Part shown: positions 1 through 13,800 of the stretch, piece by piece
Layout: the number at the start of each line of letters is the position of its first letter
How positions within the stretch are numbered: position 1 is the first letter of the stretch
Assembly: GCA_008933995.1 (NCBI GenBank)
Contig: WARS01000029.1
Coordinates: 10,053,107 to 10,117,106 of the forward strand
Direction: 5' to 3'
DNA from: Datnioides undecimradiatus
Taxonomy: Eukaryota; Chordata; Actinopteri; Lobotiformes; Datnioididae
Length of the DNA stretch: 64,000 nucleotides
Position numbers and translations under genes: made by a program
Notes under the pieces: model-generated
The model's database searches: none
What the model was told of the DNA's origin: nothing
What the model saw: the letters and a program-made list of their open reading frames with translations, nothing else

Positions 1-3000
1 TCCGTGAAATTTGGGGGTTTTCTCAAAATCGAGCTCCAGCTACAGTGGACCTTTTTATGATTCCAGATTATAGGTATCTTAAGCAACAGCAACCATCCAT
101 AATAACTAGTTATAGCAATTAAAATGCACCATCGTTCATGGCAAATTGGTTTGAAACCACGTGTTTCTGTAGTAGAGCCTGTAGTTTCTGCAAGGTAATT
201 GATCAGAGTAGACACACATGCACACTCAAACTACATCCATGCAGGAACAAGGCCTTTCAAGCTCAGTCGTATTTTTGAAAATGTTAGCTTAGCTCACATT
301 TTGCAGAATAATTTAAGTTCAAGTGTCCTGAATTGTCACCTATGGGAACGCTGCACTTTTTCAGTCTCAGCATTTCCCAAGTCAAACTCTCTGCTAATTC
401 TGACTCAGAGAGGTACACTGCAATGACTAATCGTATCACATTTGCTTGTGACAATATACGATTGCTTATAATGCACGCTCTCCAAGGGCATACCTTCCAA
501 CTTTGCAGATGAGTAAATACGCCAGGTGGATGAGTCGTGATGACACCCAACAAGCTAATTTTGATCATTTTAGCATTTTCAGGTGTTTCTCATATAGCTG
601 CGCTCTCAGTCGCTCTTGGGCTTTTTAATTGACAGAAGAATATTTCAAACAATGAATATGAAAGTTCACTTGATCTGCCTCGCCTGCTTGGGAAGGATGT
701 TTTTTTTTTTTTTTTTTTTAGCTTTTAAGTGTTTTCCACTTCATTTGACTGTGCCTGAAGGTATATTAAAACCATTTTCATAAATATTCTTGAATAAGCC
801 CTTGAGATGTTTTTTATAGCCAGGGTTTTAAGGAGTGTAGATAGACACATCAATGGCTGTTTGTGTGTGTTGGGGGTGAGGGAGCAAGTAATTACAGTTG
901 TGTGTGTAATTGAGTTTTCCTGGATTCGGGGTGAAAGTCTCATCTGACCAACGGAAATTTGTTCCTGGGTGCTTTTTTTTTTTTTAGCCCAGTATTACAT
1001 TGTGGAAGAGGGAGACTAGTTGTGGTATCAAAGCAGTTTCAATCTCAGCGTGATTTTTGTGGATATTACACACTTCCAAAATTAGTTGCACCACTTCCCA
1101 CAACCTGGCCTCCACAAAAGGCGAGAAAATGATGGAATGTAATTGAATTGTGCTCGCACGGAAACACAAAAATTCCAATACTCCAGTGTTTTTCTTTGTT
1201 GCATCTTTCTCAGGTGCCAAAGAGGTTGTAGGAGGTTAGGGTTAATACACTAGCAAATATATCAGTCTATGCAAATCATTTATCAATTGAAGTCTGGTGG
1301 TACAAGAAAGCAAATCTGCAGATGCGGATGATTGTGTGGCTAGGAAGACTTGAAGGTTTGCATCATGTCTGCCACGTTCTCCCTGAGGGCGTTCTAGTCT
1401 CGTAACATGCACACACACACGCAAGCACGCACACAAGCTACCGTTTTTCCTCACAGCGCGGCAGGAGTCTGTCTTCATCTGTCCTATTGATTGATGAAGC
1501 AGGCACAGTGGGGTGTCCAAGAGAGGCTGAAGTCTAGATCAAGGCTGTGAGCTGCATCACTAGCAGTCGCACGACACACACACACACACAACCACACACA
1601 CGCCCACACGCACGCACACAGACACACGCTTACTCACCCTTTCACTCTCTCTGTCATGTTCTCTCTGTGTCTGTCACAGCAGACACTGTAGACACGGGCA
1701 GCCATGACACACAAGTGTACACACATGCATACTGAGAGACATGACACACACAGCAGTGCTGACACACACGTCGTCATAGCTCATAAATACACCATATCAC
1801 ACTTAAACACACACACATTTGGAATGAATTAGCATGGCTTGGCTGTGTGGCCGCCTAAGCTGGACAGGCGTTTTCTACAAACATAATGTTTGTAGATTAG
1901 CTGAGGTTAATGATCCGATCGGCTGGGAGCTGCCACAGCGTCTGTATGTGCGTGTGTGTGAATTTACATGTGTGTTTTTGGCTAAGGGGAAAAGGCACTG
2001 CTCTACTGTGCTGTCTCCCTCACTTCCAAATGAGACATGCCCCAGGCACCATTACAAGAGCAGTATTTATGCTATTAGAGAACTGGGTTTGCCGCACTAG
2101 CGGTGGTACCAGAACGAAACAGCTAAAATTATGTCTTGACTAACCTCAGTGGGCAGGTCCAGTATTTTCTTTGCATAAATGAGAAATTACAAGTTGTGTA
2201 CTTTAAGGCTATTTTTGCAAATCGCCTGTTGGAATATCACGCACATTATTTCTGAGCCATGTAAATGTAAAAGCCAAAGAAATACAGCTGTTTTTTTTTT
2301 TTAAGTGTTTGCTTTTTCAGAGCAGAAATAAAAATCCAGAGTCAGAGTTTTTTTTTTCCTCCTCCATCTTTACTTTGGTGTTTAAAATTAGCTTCCAAGT
2401 CCAAACCAGAAATAGTCCTCCGCAAACAACTTTCTTCAACTTTCAGTCAACTGGAGGTGGGGGTGTTCACTGAGGGTGTAGTCCCTCCAAAATCGCCTAC
2501 CTCCTCCCCAGAAACGCGCTCAGAGAAGCCTCTCTCATGTAATGCTGAATGGACAGAAAAGTACAGGAATGAAAGAGAAAAGAGACAGAATGAATGAAAA
2601 AAATGACTGTAAGCCCCCGACTCTTTTTTTAAAGTGCTCGCCCCTCCTCTCCACCTACATATTTTTCTCCTATCCCTCCCTCCTTTCTTCGTCTCCTCCC
2701 TTCCTCTCCTCCGGCGTTCCTGTCGAGGCATGCCTCTGTCGCCGCCAACCAGCATCGTCCGGGGCAGAGCGAGGGGGCAAGAACAGAGGAGGGAGGGGGG
2801 GGCAAACAAAGGAGCACTGTTGCTGCCTTGCTGGGGTTTTGGGGAGGGTTGACACCCAGAGTGGAGGGGTGTGGGTGGAGGGGTACAGACAGCGCGAGAG
2901 TGTGACTGAGAAGGTTTATCATTAAGAATAGAGATTAAAATGAATGGGAGGGGAGCAGGGGTGTCTGTTCTGTTCACAGTAATAAAGAGGACAAGCAGTG

Positions 3001-3030
3001 CCAGTCATTTTTTCACACGCAACCAGACAC

Positions 3031-3053
3031 ATACACACACACACACACACACA
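3031..3053. repeat. (AC)n microsatellite
   Basis: Uninterrupted AC dinucleotide run read directly from the sequence. Confidence 0.9.
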
Positions 3054-3965
3054 GTTTGCAACGCTGCAGTTAGCGTGAATGAGTGTGTGCGAGGGGAGGG
3101 ATGGGGATGGTTCATTGTTTCCTGGCTATTGTACAATATTTGCTTAACCCTCGCGCTTTATCTGTGCAGCTGTATGCTACAAATGAGATGGGCAAAGAGC
3201 GTGTATGTGTGTGCAATGGTGGCTGTCACAGCTGTTAGCAATTTCATCAGTGCACTGTAAGACTCACGCACACACACACACACAAACCCTTTCAATTTAC
3301 GAAGCAGTATAGCCACGATGAAATCATTCTCCGAGCAGCACAATTACACGTAAACTTAGTTTCCACCAACAAAAATTGAACGCTGAAACTGATGCAGTAA
3401 CAAGCCAACGCAAGGTATGCAAACCATAAATGGCAATCATGAAGCCATACAGGAATGTAGCAGTCATTATCCTAGGGTTCTTCTTTGCCATTGCCTGCCA
3501 GCGAGCACTGCCTGACCCCAACTTGAACCTCATCCTTCCTTATTTTAAGCAATCATGACGTACTGCGCAAATATAACACCACTGGGTTTTAGCTGCACGT
3601 TTTTTTTTTTAAAAAGTTACTCAACACTTGGGTTGAAATACAAAATTTAAAGAAATACATCTTGACTGTAGGCTTACATGTAAGCACATGTTTCATTAGG
3701 TCACGAACTGCATCGATTTGTAATCTCTGCCCCTATCTTGTTCATACATTCTTATTGCTACACACTGAGTAAAGAGACTGTTTTGAAAAAGAGCTGAGTT
3801 TTAGAGGCAAAAACTGGAGTCCCACAAGGCTCAGTTCTGTGAATGGAGTATTTTATTTATTTATTTTTTCTTGTTGTGCGGGGTGCTGGTGAAGATATCT
3901 CCATTCCACACAAACAGTTTCTTAATGGTTCGTTTCCCCTTCTGTCTTTTTTTTTCCCGTTACAG

Positions 3966-4086
3966 GTCTCAAAAGCTGGCACAAGAAGAAGAAACAGAAT
4001 GAGCGCTAGCAGCGTTAGCCTTCACCACTGAGGGAAGGAAGTGAAGCAGAACACAACGAGGAAAAGTCAAGAGTGATGAAAGAGAG
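3966..4086 (+). other. Exon-like island (possible UTR, lncRNA or terminal exon)
   Basis: A strong acceptor (long T run then CCCGTTACAG) precedes 121 bases that end at a strong donor (GAGAG|GTAAGA). One frame reads LKSWHKKKKQNER and then stops. The pairing looks real, but I know no protein ending this way and I found no partner exon, so it may be non-coding. Confidence 0.25.
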
Positions 4087-4124
4087 GTAAGAGAGCTCAG
4101 TTAGCCCTAGGGTTAGACATTGTC

Positions 4125-4125
<1 letters not shown>

Positions 4126-4158
<33 letters not shown>
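4126..4158. repeat. (GT)n microsatellite
   Basis: About 16 uninterrupted GT units. They lie about 40 bases downstream of the exon-like island ending at 4,086, and open frames crossing them (Cys-Val or Thr-His runs) are artefacts of the repeat. Confidence 0.9.
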
Positions 4159-4159
<1 letters not shown>

Positions 4160-5634
4160 TTCTGGCCCTTGCACTTGATTGCCAGTGTCAGCTGTGTACT
4201 CGGGGTGCGTTTGGTGTTTGCACGCGTGTGTGTTTGTTTTTGTCGTGTGTTTGCGTGTCTCTGTTTGTGTATGTCCCTGGCCTCGAGCCACAGCCGCCAG
4301 GTGAAGAACGACCATCCTGACTGAGTCACCTGCACCCTCAACTCCTCTATTGTCTTTATCCCTCCATCTTTTTCTCTGCTTGTTTTCCACTCACACTTGT
4401 TTCTTTGTACTGAAGAGGAACCCACCAGCAACAGTCATGAATATTCTTTGCGTATTTTATTTAATCCTGAATTTATCGAGAATTGTATTAAGGAGCCAGT
4501 CAAACAAAGACAACTTAAATTCAGTTGTCAATTCAAAGGAAAACTGTCAAATCTTTGTATTTCATGTATTTTTGGGTAATGATTACTGTATATTATCCAA
4601 AAGTTGCAAATGAGTATCAGTATTGATCTAACTGGACCCTTAATCATTACTGTATCCCACCGCATATGAACTCCACCTGTGTTGCTACAGATATGTAGCC
4701 TGTTTCCTGTTCTGTGTCAAGACAGAGAATCCATTTCATATTTTTGGGATTCGATCTTTTCTCTCCAGCATCTGTTAAATTTTAAAAAGGTCCCAGCATT
4801 TCAGGGATGCAGGAAGTCAAAAATAAAACATTACCTTGGAAGAGAGCATAGCCAGAAGGCAAAACACAGGAGTGAAACTGGGAAAAGAGCCACCTTATTG
4901 TCTTAACTGTGTACTGTGAGCTGTTCCCAAAGTGAGCAGCCTTGCAGAGAGTCTCTCTATCTGTGCGGCTGAAAGCAGCAGCAAATCATTTTCTAGCGTG
5001 CAGGCATGGCCCGAACGGCTGCCACCGTTCACAGATAGGGGGATGGTTAAAGAGGAGAGGCAGAGAGGGGAAAAGAAAATGTTGTTTTTCTCAGTTCTTG
5101 TCATCCTCCCTTCTGATGAGACTCTCTTCAACCTCAACCTTCCACCCAGAGGTTACAAAAGCAAGCATGGTGTGATATATTTTCTTTTTTTGGATCCAGT
5201 CCATCTCCTTCATGCATGAGATTACTCTCCTTCCTTCTTTTCACCCTGATCCTTTCATCACTTTGTATTGTATTTTCATTGTTGTTATTATTATATCATA
5301 CTATTTAAAAAAATGGTAGAATCTGTTTTTATACTCTCTTTATTCTTCTTCTTTCTGGATAGAACAAATATAAAAACTTCAATAAATAGCAAATTGTAAA
5401 ATACTCTCACCGAACAGCGATTGGTGATTAAAAGATCAAAGTGGGAATGCACAACAAATGAGCACGTAGAGTAAATGAACCTGGGACTCTTACATGACAG
5501 CAAAAGACTTGCCTTGCCAGTACAAATGTTGTTTTCCATCTGTCTCTCTTTTCCCCAGTCCAGCTCTCTAAGCATCGTGCACAATACGACCTGTATCTCG
5601 CAATAACTTTGCAGACGACAAACAAATTCAATTC

Positions 5635-5705
5635 ATCTTAGTTCAGTTCATTTCAGTTCAACCCAACTCATTTCATATCAACCCAGTCCAGTCGAACTCA
5701 ATTCT
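5635..5705. repeat. Degenerate ~10-base tandem repeat
   Basis: Repeated variants of AGTTCATTTC / CAACCCAACT follow each other for about 70 bases (for example TTAGTTCAGTTCATTTCAG, then TCAACCCAACTCATTTC, then TCAACCCAGTCC). The unit is about 9-11 bases and is imperfect. It looks like a short decayed minisatellite. Confidence 0.6.
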
Positions 5706-8700
5706 CTCCTCCAGCTCTTTCTGTCTTACACTCTCACTTGCTTATTTTCAGTCTGCCCGAGCCGTGTAATCTTCTCACATTTTCAACTCCCTTCAGTTCC
5801 TTCTCTCTCAAGTGACCACAATTTCATAGCCACCGCCACCCTCCCCATTTGTCAGGTTTGTGCACATTCAACTACTCTTTATCTTAATTTATGTCCTCAT
5901 TTCACTGCTTTTCTTAAAGACAGATTAGGAGGGTCGTGGGGGTTTAGAGCTAGGATTTAAAAGAATGGGATACCATCCTCCACTGTAAAGGATCGTCCAA
6001 TGCCAATAATAATTGTTTTTAATCATCGGAGCTCCTCATGTTTCAAATATCTGTCCACTTAGACAAGACCAAGTTGTTTTGAAATGGAAGTGGTTTTGAA
6101 CTAGTTTGAGAAAGAAATGCCTTTTCCCTCTTCTTTCATCATTCTTTTGATGGATGTACTCTGTGTCAACCAACTGGTATTGCCGGAGTCGCAAGTTGTA
6201 CAACTACACACAACCCCATTGTTTTTGGAACTGGTCAAATGATGCAAGTGCAGTCTGGGGAAGAAAGAAAGGAAAAAGGTGGAGGATGTTGTAAGCAAGT
6301 ATCCAGACATGCCACTGCTCTTTCTTCTACCCGCTTTTTCCTCTCAAGTGTGTCTGTCCTCTGCTCCGGTGGAAGAAGGTCTTTCAGGAGCAGCCGAGTC
6401 TGTCTAAGCTGCTTTTAAAAGCTGCAGGACTCAAGGAGCACCATGGTTCTCTTTTGGTGTCCATTTGTGTATGCCGAGGTGGAGTTGCGAGGCTGAAGCC
6501 ACAGCGTGTCACACGGTTTCATATTTCAAAAAACGCATATGGGGAAATGACAGGCAAATGAGTCACTCCGTCAAGTCATATTGATTCACTGCTGAACTGG
6601 GGGACAGAGCGAGTAATTGTCAGTTTCACGCTCTCGCAAGATAACTGGCAAATGATGGACGATGGTTTACAATGGTGAAGATGGGTTGTTTGGGGGGGGG
6701 TGCACACTCAGTTGGGGAACAGGCATAAAAGCCTGATGGACAAGTGTCGAAAATGGTAACATTTGTGTCTGCACAAAGGAAAGCATAGAACAACAGGGTG
6801 CTCCTCTATCAAAGCCTTTTTTCAACCCCCTCAGCAAAGACACCCATCACCACCGGAGGACTAAAGATTAGAATGAGAGCTCTTATTGAGTTTGAAGGCA
6901 CAGCAGTTTCAGAGTGGATAGATGGGTGGATGGAAGAAAGCTTCATGGGTATGAGGAGGCAGAGATAGGAAAAAAAAAAAATAAAAACAAAGAAAGAAGG
7001 CGGTGGGCAGATGAGAAGATTTGGAAGAGAGCAGGAATCAACAAGGAAGTGAAATCAGTTGTTGGTGGAGAACATTTCAAAGTGAGCATGAGAGCATTAT
7101 CTATGAGAGGGAACCAAAAAGGGGAGAGATAGTAGTGAAGTGGGGGGGTGGTGAGGGCCAATGGAGCGATGCCTCTAATGTCTTTATAAGGCCATAAAAT
7201 ACTGCACTTCCTGGCCTCTCTCTAATTGCTGCGAGGGATGGGATGGGATTGTTGGGGGGGCTCGACTCTACCTGCCTACTAAATGAAGCCTCTAAATCCT
7301 CGGTGCTTGGCCTTGGGGGCTTTCTTTTGAATTGCTATGCCAGCAACATGGACGCAGAGTGAGAGCAACTCAGGGAAGGTCTACATGTGAATATCCTTTA
7401 TTGTTCTGTTGCTGAAGAATAAAGTTGAGAAAGAAAGATAAATGCAAAGAAAGACTACAAGGGATAGGGTACCCTAATGATCCCCTTAGAGTTAACTTGC
7501 CACAAAATAAAGGGGAATGGAGAATGACAGAATGGTGAGAGAGAGAAAATATCCAAAGATGGAGAGCTGCGAGTGAAAATATAATGTACTTTGGGCTATT
7601 CCTAACAATAACTACTTGAAAATAAGGCTAAGAAAGAACACTTAGAAATAAATAGGTAGAGAGACTGGAGATTTTATTGACTCAGCGGGAAACGGCTGTG
7701 GAAAGGGCTATGCTTCCCCAAGGAGCTGTATGCTGAACTCTTCAAAATGTGAAAAGTAACGCTTGCCATCATTGGAAAAGAAAACATTTTCATTTCATAA
7801 ACTGCTTGTCTAAGGGACCCTGCCCCAACCTCTAACCCTCAAATAAGCACAGTAACTAACAGAGCCTTCAGGGGTGGAGAAAAGCTTCATTTACTTCACA
7901 GTGTGGAAAGCTATGGAAAAAGGCACAGACTCATCCTAAACTCTGAAGTTGAATGGAGGAGCCATTAATATCAATATTTGTTTTGAAATGAGACGGCATC
8001 AGTTTAAGAACAGGGATAGTCTTGTGAAATGTCTGGGAGTATGAATCATAAAAGATGAAAGTAGATGAAAAATCCTTGCCAGAGTTAAAGCCTTTAAATA
8101 CATCCAGGTATTTAATATCCCGGTTAACCAGCTGCATCTGTGGACATCATGTCAAACATTTCATAGACAAAACTTCACCTTCAATATTTAACATTATTTT
8201 TCAAGTGCTCCGATAGCAATGTCAACAAAAATAGTGACTACTAATGTACTTTTAAATAATTTTTTAACCCTACATTTTTTATATCATCAGTCTCCCCTTA
8301 TTCCTGCTGTTGCCTCATTAAAGGAATATTGAAACTACACCACCACGCCCACACATCTTGTGTTTTTTTTGCAGTATGTACTATGTTGTATATATGTATA
8401 TAAAACAAACGGTAATTTCAGGGCATTGTGATTTTGTTTTCCAAAAATGTAAATCCCAGTGTTAATTTTTATCTTTTGTCACTGACTTATGCAGAGTTCA
8501 TGAGCGGCTCGCCTAACTTTTGCCGATTTTGATGGCGGGAGTACGGGGGTGTATTGTGTCTCAACTTGCCACGCTACTGGAGCTGTATAACAGTTGCCTT
8601 TTTTGTGCTGGGTTTTATCAGTGGGTGAGAGAATGAAAAGGAGTCAAAGGCAGCCCCCTAAGCTTTCCATAATGCGTCCCGCGAGGAGACAAAGGCCCGC

Positions 8701-9560
8701 ATTCACTGCTGGGTGTCGATAAGACCTATCATTAGTCTGCCATTGGAGGTATTACCAACACACACAAACACACTGACATACACACACATATACACAGAGT
8801 GCAGTAGGGTACTTATTCCTGTACCCATTCTCTTTTTCCACACACACGCATAAATGTTCGTATGCGTGCCAGAGGAGTGAAAGAGGCAGCGAGGCTCGAC
8901 TTGAATCGAATAAAGGCAGGAGGAGTGGACCCCCTGCCGTTATCCCATCACAGCAGAATTCACTCAGCCGCACATGGCTGGGGTATCCACGCTCAGCTAT
9001 ATATGCATGTGTGTTCCTCAATATATATGGCTGCAGCTGCTACAACAAGCCAACAATAAAGAACGCACAGGATGATGAAAGTGAAGTTTATATGTTAGTC
9101 ATTTATGCTGAAGTAACTTTAGGTTGGATTGATGGTGTTGTATTTCCATAAACCTGCAGTGTGTATATTGTAAGTGCAACCATCAGACGACTGATTACTT
9201 CAACGCCAGTGTTAATGTTACACTGGATTTGTTTTACTTTCTGCCACAAAAATGATATCGCTACTAGCTTTACTCTTTGTAATGTCTAGAGCTGTAAAGC
9301 ATTTTGTGCAGTAAAGCACACCAGCAGATTGTCAAAATCCACACACGGTTGAATGCAGTTAAAAGGCCAAAGAAGGCTGGCAGCCATCTTCATGATAGAA
9401 CTCCTTGTTTACAGTAATAATACCAGTGTCTCAGCATTAATGTGGTATTGACTTATCGATGAAAAATCACAGCACGTAGCACATTTACTTAACAAGACAG
9501 GAGTAAAATTAGGTGCAAGAGGGGGAGGATGGTTGGGTTTCCTATTAAGGTTTTCCTCTG

Positions 9561-9564
9561 TGAG

Positions 9565-9602
<38 letters not shown>
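9561..9602. repeat. (GT)n microsatellite
   Basis: Long GT run with one early C interruption, followed by an imperfect GTAC/GTGT extension to about 9,620. Frames reading Thr-His repeats on the minus strand are products of this repeat. Confidence 0.9.
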
Positions 9603-9606
<4 letters not shown>

Positions 9607-10169
9607 TGTACGTGTGTGTACACACTCAGGGGAGGACGACAGCACTGCTGTCTAGGTCCTAAGTAGATGATGGACCGTAGCTCGTATTCCCATTCCCTCT
9701 CATTAGCTCGGCCCCCCCGAGAATATATGAGGTTACTTACCTTCACTTGCTCTTAGTTCCCGGCCAAACGCCAAGCGTCGGCTGAGGGTCATTAGCCTCG
9801 CTGCTTGGAACAAATGGCCTTCGATAGCATCTCAGCTAAAATACAACAGGAGCAGATTAACCCCTTGATCCTTGGAGAATAGCATATTGGAAACATTAGG
9901 AAAGAAGGAGTGGACAGGGGTGATATTTTAAAAAACATTTTTAGCCTTTTCTATTTGTCTTCGAGCTTGTGTTTCTTTGTTTTTTTTTTTCAGCAGATTT
10001 TAAGAGTCCTCCTTTTTTTGAGGCCTTGGAATCTCATTGCACTTCAGCTAAACATCACAGTTGTTTGCCCGAAAACAAAAACCGCAGAAGGAGAAGTGGG
10101 CAGAGGATCAAAGCCTGGGGAGGATTTGTCTGGCAGATAGTCGCTGGGGTCCTGCCTGTGTAGACTCTT

Positions 10170-10200
<31 letters not shown>

Positions 10201-10341
10201 CTCTAGTCTTTCTGTATGTGCACAGCACTAGGTCACCCCCTCACACTGCCAGCTTGAAAATTATAGATCATGAAAAAGAACAGTGCAGTCACAACAACCT
10301 CCTCCCTGGAGCAGACGCCTCCTTATTACAAAGTGCAGGCA

Positions 10342-10373
<32 letters not shown>

Positions 10374-10794
10374 CATCGCATCACATCACATCGTCTCTCT
10401 TTCATCTAAGTGCCGTTTGCAGGTTTTGATATTACTGGTATTTCATCTCTTTTGAAATGGTAAACAATTCTCCACTTGATTTTAACATCCTGCAGATTTT
10501 GTTATCAAAAGAACCTGGAGCTATTAAAGTCAGGGATCATTTACAAGTCTTAGGGTAAAGGAGTAGATAATCCAACAATAAACAACATAAAATCAGATTG
10601 TCTCTGTAACCCCAGTGAAAATAACTCATGACAAAACTGAAAAGGTTTATTCCATCTAAGGTCAATGTGTTCACTAAAAAGTTCTTTCCATAAGGCCTCG
10701 GTGAGGTTTGTGGCCTGTTGGTTGGGGGGGGTGGCTCAGATGTCTGTTTTGGGCAGAAAGACACGCCCAGAGGATGGATATAATTAAGACTAGT

Positions 10795-10797
<3 letters not shown>

Positions 10798-10828
<31 letters not shown>
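10798..10828. repeat. Poly-T run of about 31
   Basis: An uninterrupted run of thymines, long enough to be length-polymorphic. It may be the reversed poly-A tail of a retro-insertion, but I could not recognise an element body to its right. Confidence 0.85.
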
Positions 10829-10829
<1 letters not shown>

Positions 10830-13800
10830 GAGAGAAAGGAGGGTGTTTGGGGAACTGCTCTGGGTGGTCTAGCTCTACATGTCTGTACTAGTTTTATTAC
10901 AAACAGGCACAATATGGTAAGAAGACAGACATACCCTGACAAAGCACAAAGATCAGTGTGTATAGTATGCTCAGACATAAGGTAAAGAAATGAAAACAGC
11001 CATGTCATTTGTTTCCTGGTCTGGTACCCCTGCTGGCTGTTTGGACATGGCACTGCAGATTTGATCAAAGCAGCTGGCAGACGTACCTGACATTCATAGA
11101 GGTACACTCGCAAATGATTATTTTACTTCACAAAGACCAACCTGTGAGTCGATGCCCTCTGCATTTCATCACAGAACCAACCTCAGCAACTTTTAGCATC
11201 AGGCCATTTATCTGCAAGCCTTCACTTAAGCATCTTATAGTATCACGCTGGTCCTTATTTAAACATTGAACTCAAGCCATCTGATCCAAAAAAAGACTTA
11301 CATATATTAGGTTACCATGAGGGCGCTCTCCTCCTTCAGAGGTTTTGGGGTTTGGTTTTTTTTTTTTTTCTGTTTGCAGTTATTCAAAGAACCTGAGATA
11401 TACAGTAGGCTGTGGGATTTTTCCATAGACAGCAGACATCGTTGTCTATGGAGTGTCTTACGGTTCAACCCTGGGAGACTCAATAGACGTTGAAACTCTT
11501 AACTTTTATTCCTTGCTTATTGAGCCAAGGGGGACAGCAAGTACAAAATGCAAGGGCACATTCATTAGTAAATTTTAGCTGGGTTTATATGCTGAATCCT
11601 ACTGCCTCTCTATAGCAGTCAGTAGAAAGACAAATGTCACCATGGTCACCAGAATAAAAGGTGTTAGCATCTCATGCCTGCGTTGTACGACTGCAGCCAC
11701 ACTGCGTGCACCATTTGAAAACTCTCACGCGACCTAGGGGCTGGAAGTAAATGTTTGTCAGGATATGCAGGATTCAGTGTTCCCGGTTAGTCTGTGAGTC
11801 TTTCTAAAAGTTAAACACATGCAACCGTCTGCTGTCTGACACATTTGCAAACAAACTGTAACTCGTACAAGGCTTCCTTTGCTCTGTGGAAAAAGAACAA
11901 AAACTGCAAGGCCAGTCGAGCCCACAACAAGGGCTTTTTCAAGCACTCAATCCTGATTAATAGCATCTTCTCATTAACACGTAAACACCCTGTGTACCAT
12001 CAAACGCTCAAACGTCCGTTAATTTGCAACCTCTTTTTTTTTCCATTCGCGTGAATTGGCTCATTTAGCCGGCAGAGAGAACACAGATCTTTATTGTTGC
12101 ATTTTGTTATGAGGGGGCCTAAACAAGTGGGTGGTCCCCACCCCCCAACCCTTATTTTTATTTTATTTATTTATTTTTTTAATGTACTGAGCAGCACATG
12201 GATCTGTTAATGAGAGTGTAAATTGGTGACTCCGTGCCGGGACCTTAATGATGGAGGTGCCCTCCCCGGTCTCAGCAAGTCTGCTTACTGGAGCAGATAC
12301 AGAGAAAGAGAGGGGGATTGGAGTGGGAGAGGAAAAAAACAATAGGAGAGAAATGGAGAGGTGGGAGAGAAATGATGCAGGAGGAGAAAAAAACGTAGAG
12401 ATTGCAGGAAGGAACATACCATAGAAAAGAGCTGTAGCTGAAGGATACATTAGCTCGGCAAGACACAAATAGCAAATTGCATTTTTATTCTGGCAGATGC
12501 AGGCAATTGAACAGAGGAGAAGTTTCGAAAGAGAAACGAGGGGGGCATTTCTTAGGCGGCATAAAAGGTTTAATTTCTCCTACGGCTGTGGTGAGCAGCT
12601 TTCCTGCGCGGCCCTGTTTCACTGTATTTAACATCAAAGTGAAGTATGAACAATTGAGGCAATTTTTCATCTGGCCAAGGTCAATCATTGTTCTTTCTCT
12701 ATGAATGTAGATCCGGCTGAGAGGAGCCGTATTTCACTGGCAAGTCTATTTTAGCAAGCCACCTTTCAACAACCTTTTGGACTCCTTTTTTTTCTTCTTT
12801 CATGTGTGTGTTTTCCTTTGCAGCAAATTTAAGGTTCATTCATTACAGCTGTGGTGTTATTTTCTTAGCATGGGTTTCATTAGAACCATATCTAGACTGC
12901 TTTAAATAATGCATGTGCTTGCAATATGAAAGAGAAGATTGATCTCAGCATAAAAGCTTAATACTACTAAAGTTAATAAAATACCAAGGTTGAAGTTCGC
13001 CTTAGTTTCTGCAAAATACAAAATTGTCATTTAAGTCACCTGGTCCTGGATCGGCTTTATTTCATACTTACAAATAAAAAATGAAACGACAAACATTAAT
13101 ACAGACAAAATGGGCTCAAAAAACACTGATGAACATGTCTTCCACTGGGACTTTAATGTGCTTATTGACCACAAATGAAGTTTTCAGAGCACACAGTGCG
13201 ACTCATTATTAGTCACAATGGGAGACCAAACGGCTTTTGAGTCAAAGAAAGCATCAGGGGATGAAGAGAACAATCATGACTGACTGATGGAAAAATAGCG
13301 ATGGGATCCGATATGACTACTAATACCACTACTTCTACTAATACCATCACTACCAATAATAAGATCATGTATACATTTATAATTTAATAATATAATTTTC
13401 CCCTTGACTGTTAGATAATATTGTACAGTTCCCAGACGTCTCATTTAATTTCCATGCTTTCCTGTTGCTCTGACACAGATGGTTTTTGTACTGTAAATTA
13501 GCCTCAATCTGCATTTTGATTTTCCAACAGCGCTGTTCACTTTAGAGCTAAAAAGACTAAACTATTAACTGATTAACCAAGGAAATTATCATCAGATTAA
13601 TCAGTAATAAAAATAATCATTAGCTGCAGCCCTGCTTCGCCCCTCTCTCTCCCTCTCTCAATTTTTTTTTTTTTTTTTTTTTAAATCTCACTTGGGTAGG
13701 TAGCCTTTCAAAAAACAGAAAGACCTCACACACATGGACTTTGTTATATGCTTTTCCACACTTGTGTCCCTATAATACTTTTCTTTTGACGTCTCTTTGA

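Larger units (their letters stand above)
1..9500. other. Gene-free stretch, left part
   Basis: I see no protein-coding exon of a recognisable family on either strand. Open frames here are short or low complexity. The stretch holds poly-T runs (about 701-719, 973-985), CA/GT microsatellites (about 1385-1445, 1575-1630, 3031-3053, 4126-4158), a pyrimidine/purine-skewed GC-rich block at 2,640-2,885, a degenerate ten-base repeat at 5,640-5,705 and one exon-like island at 3,966-4,086. It could be intergenic DNA or part of a long intron of a gene beyond the window; the sequence does not decide this. Confidence 0.6.

Noticed and set aside
2447-2977. Minus-strand open frame of 176 codons
   Set aside because: It arises from a pyrimidine/purine-skewed low-complexity block with open frames in several phases on both strands; no family resemblance and no splice context.
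4015-4431. Minus-strand 138-codon frame with Thr-His repeats
   Set aside because: It runs through the CA/GT microsatellite, and the repeat keeps the frame open.
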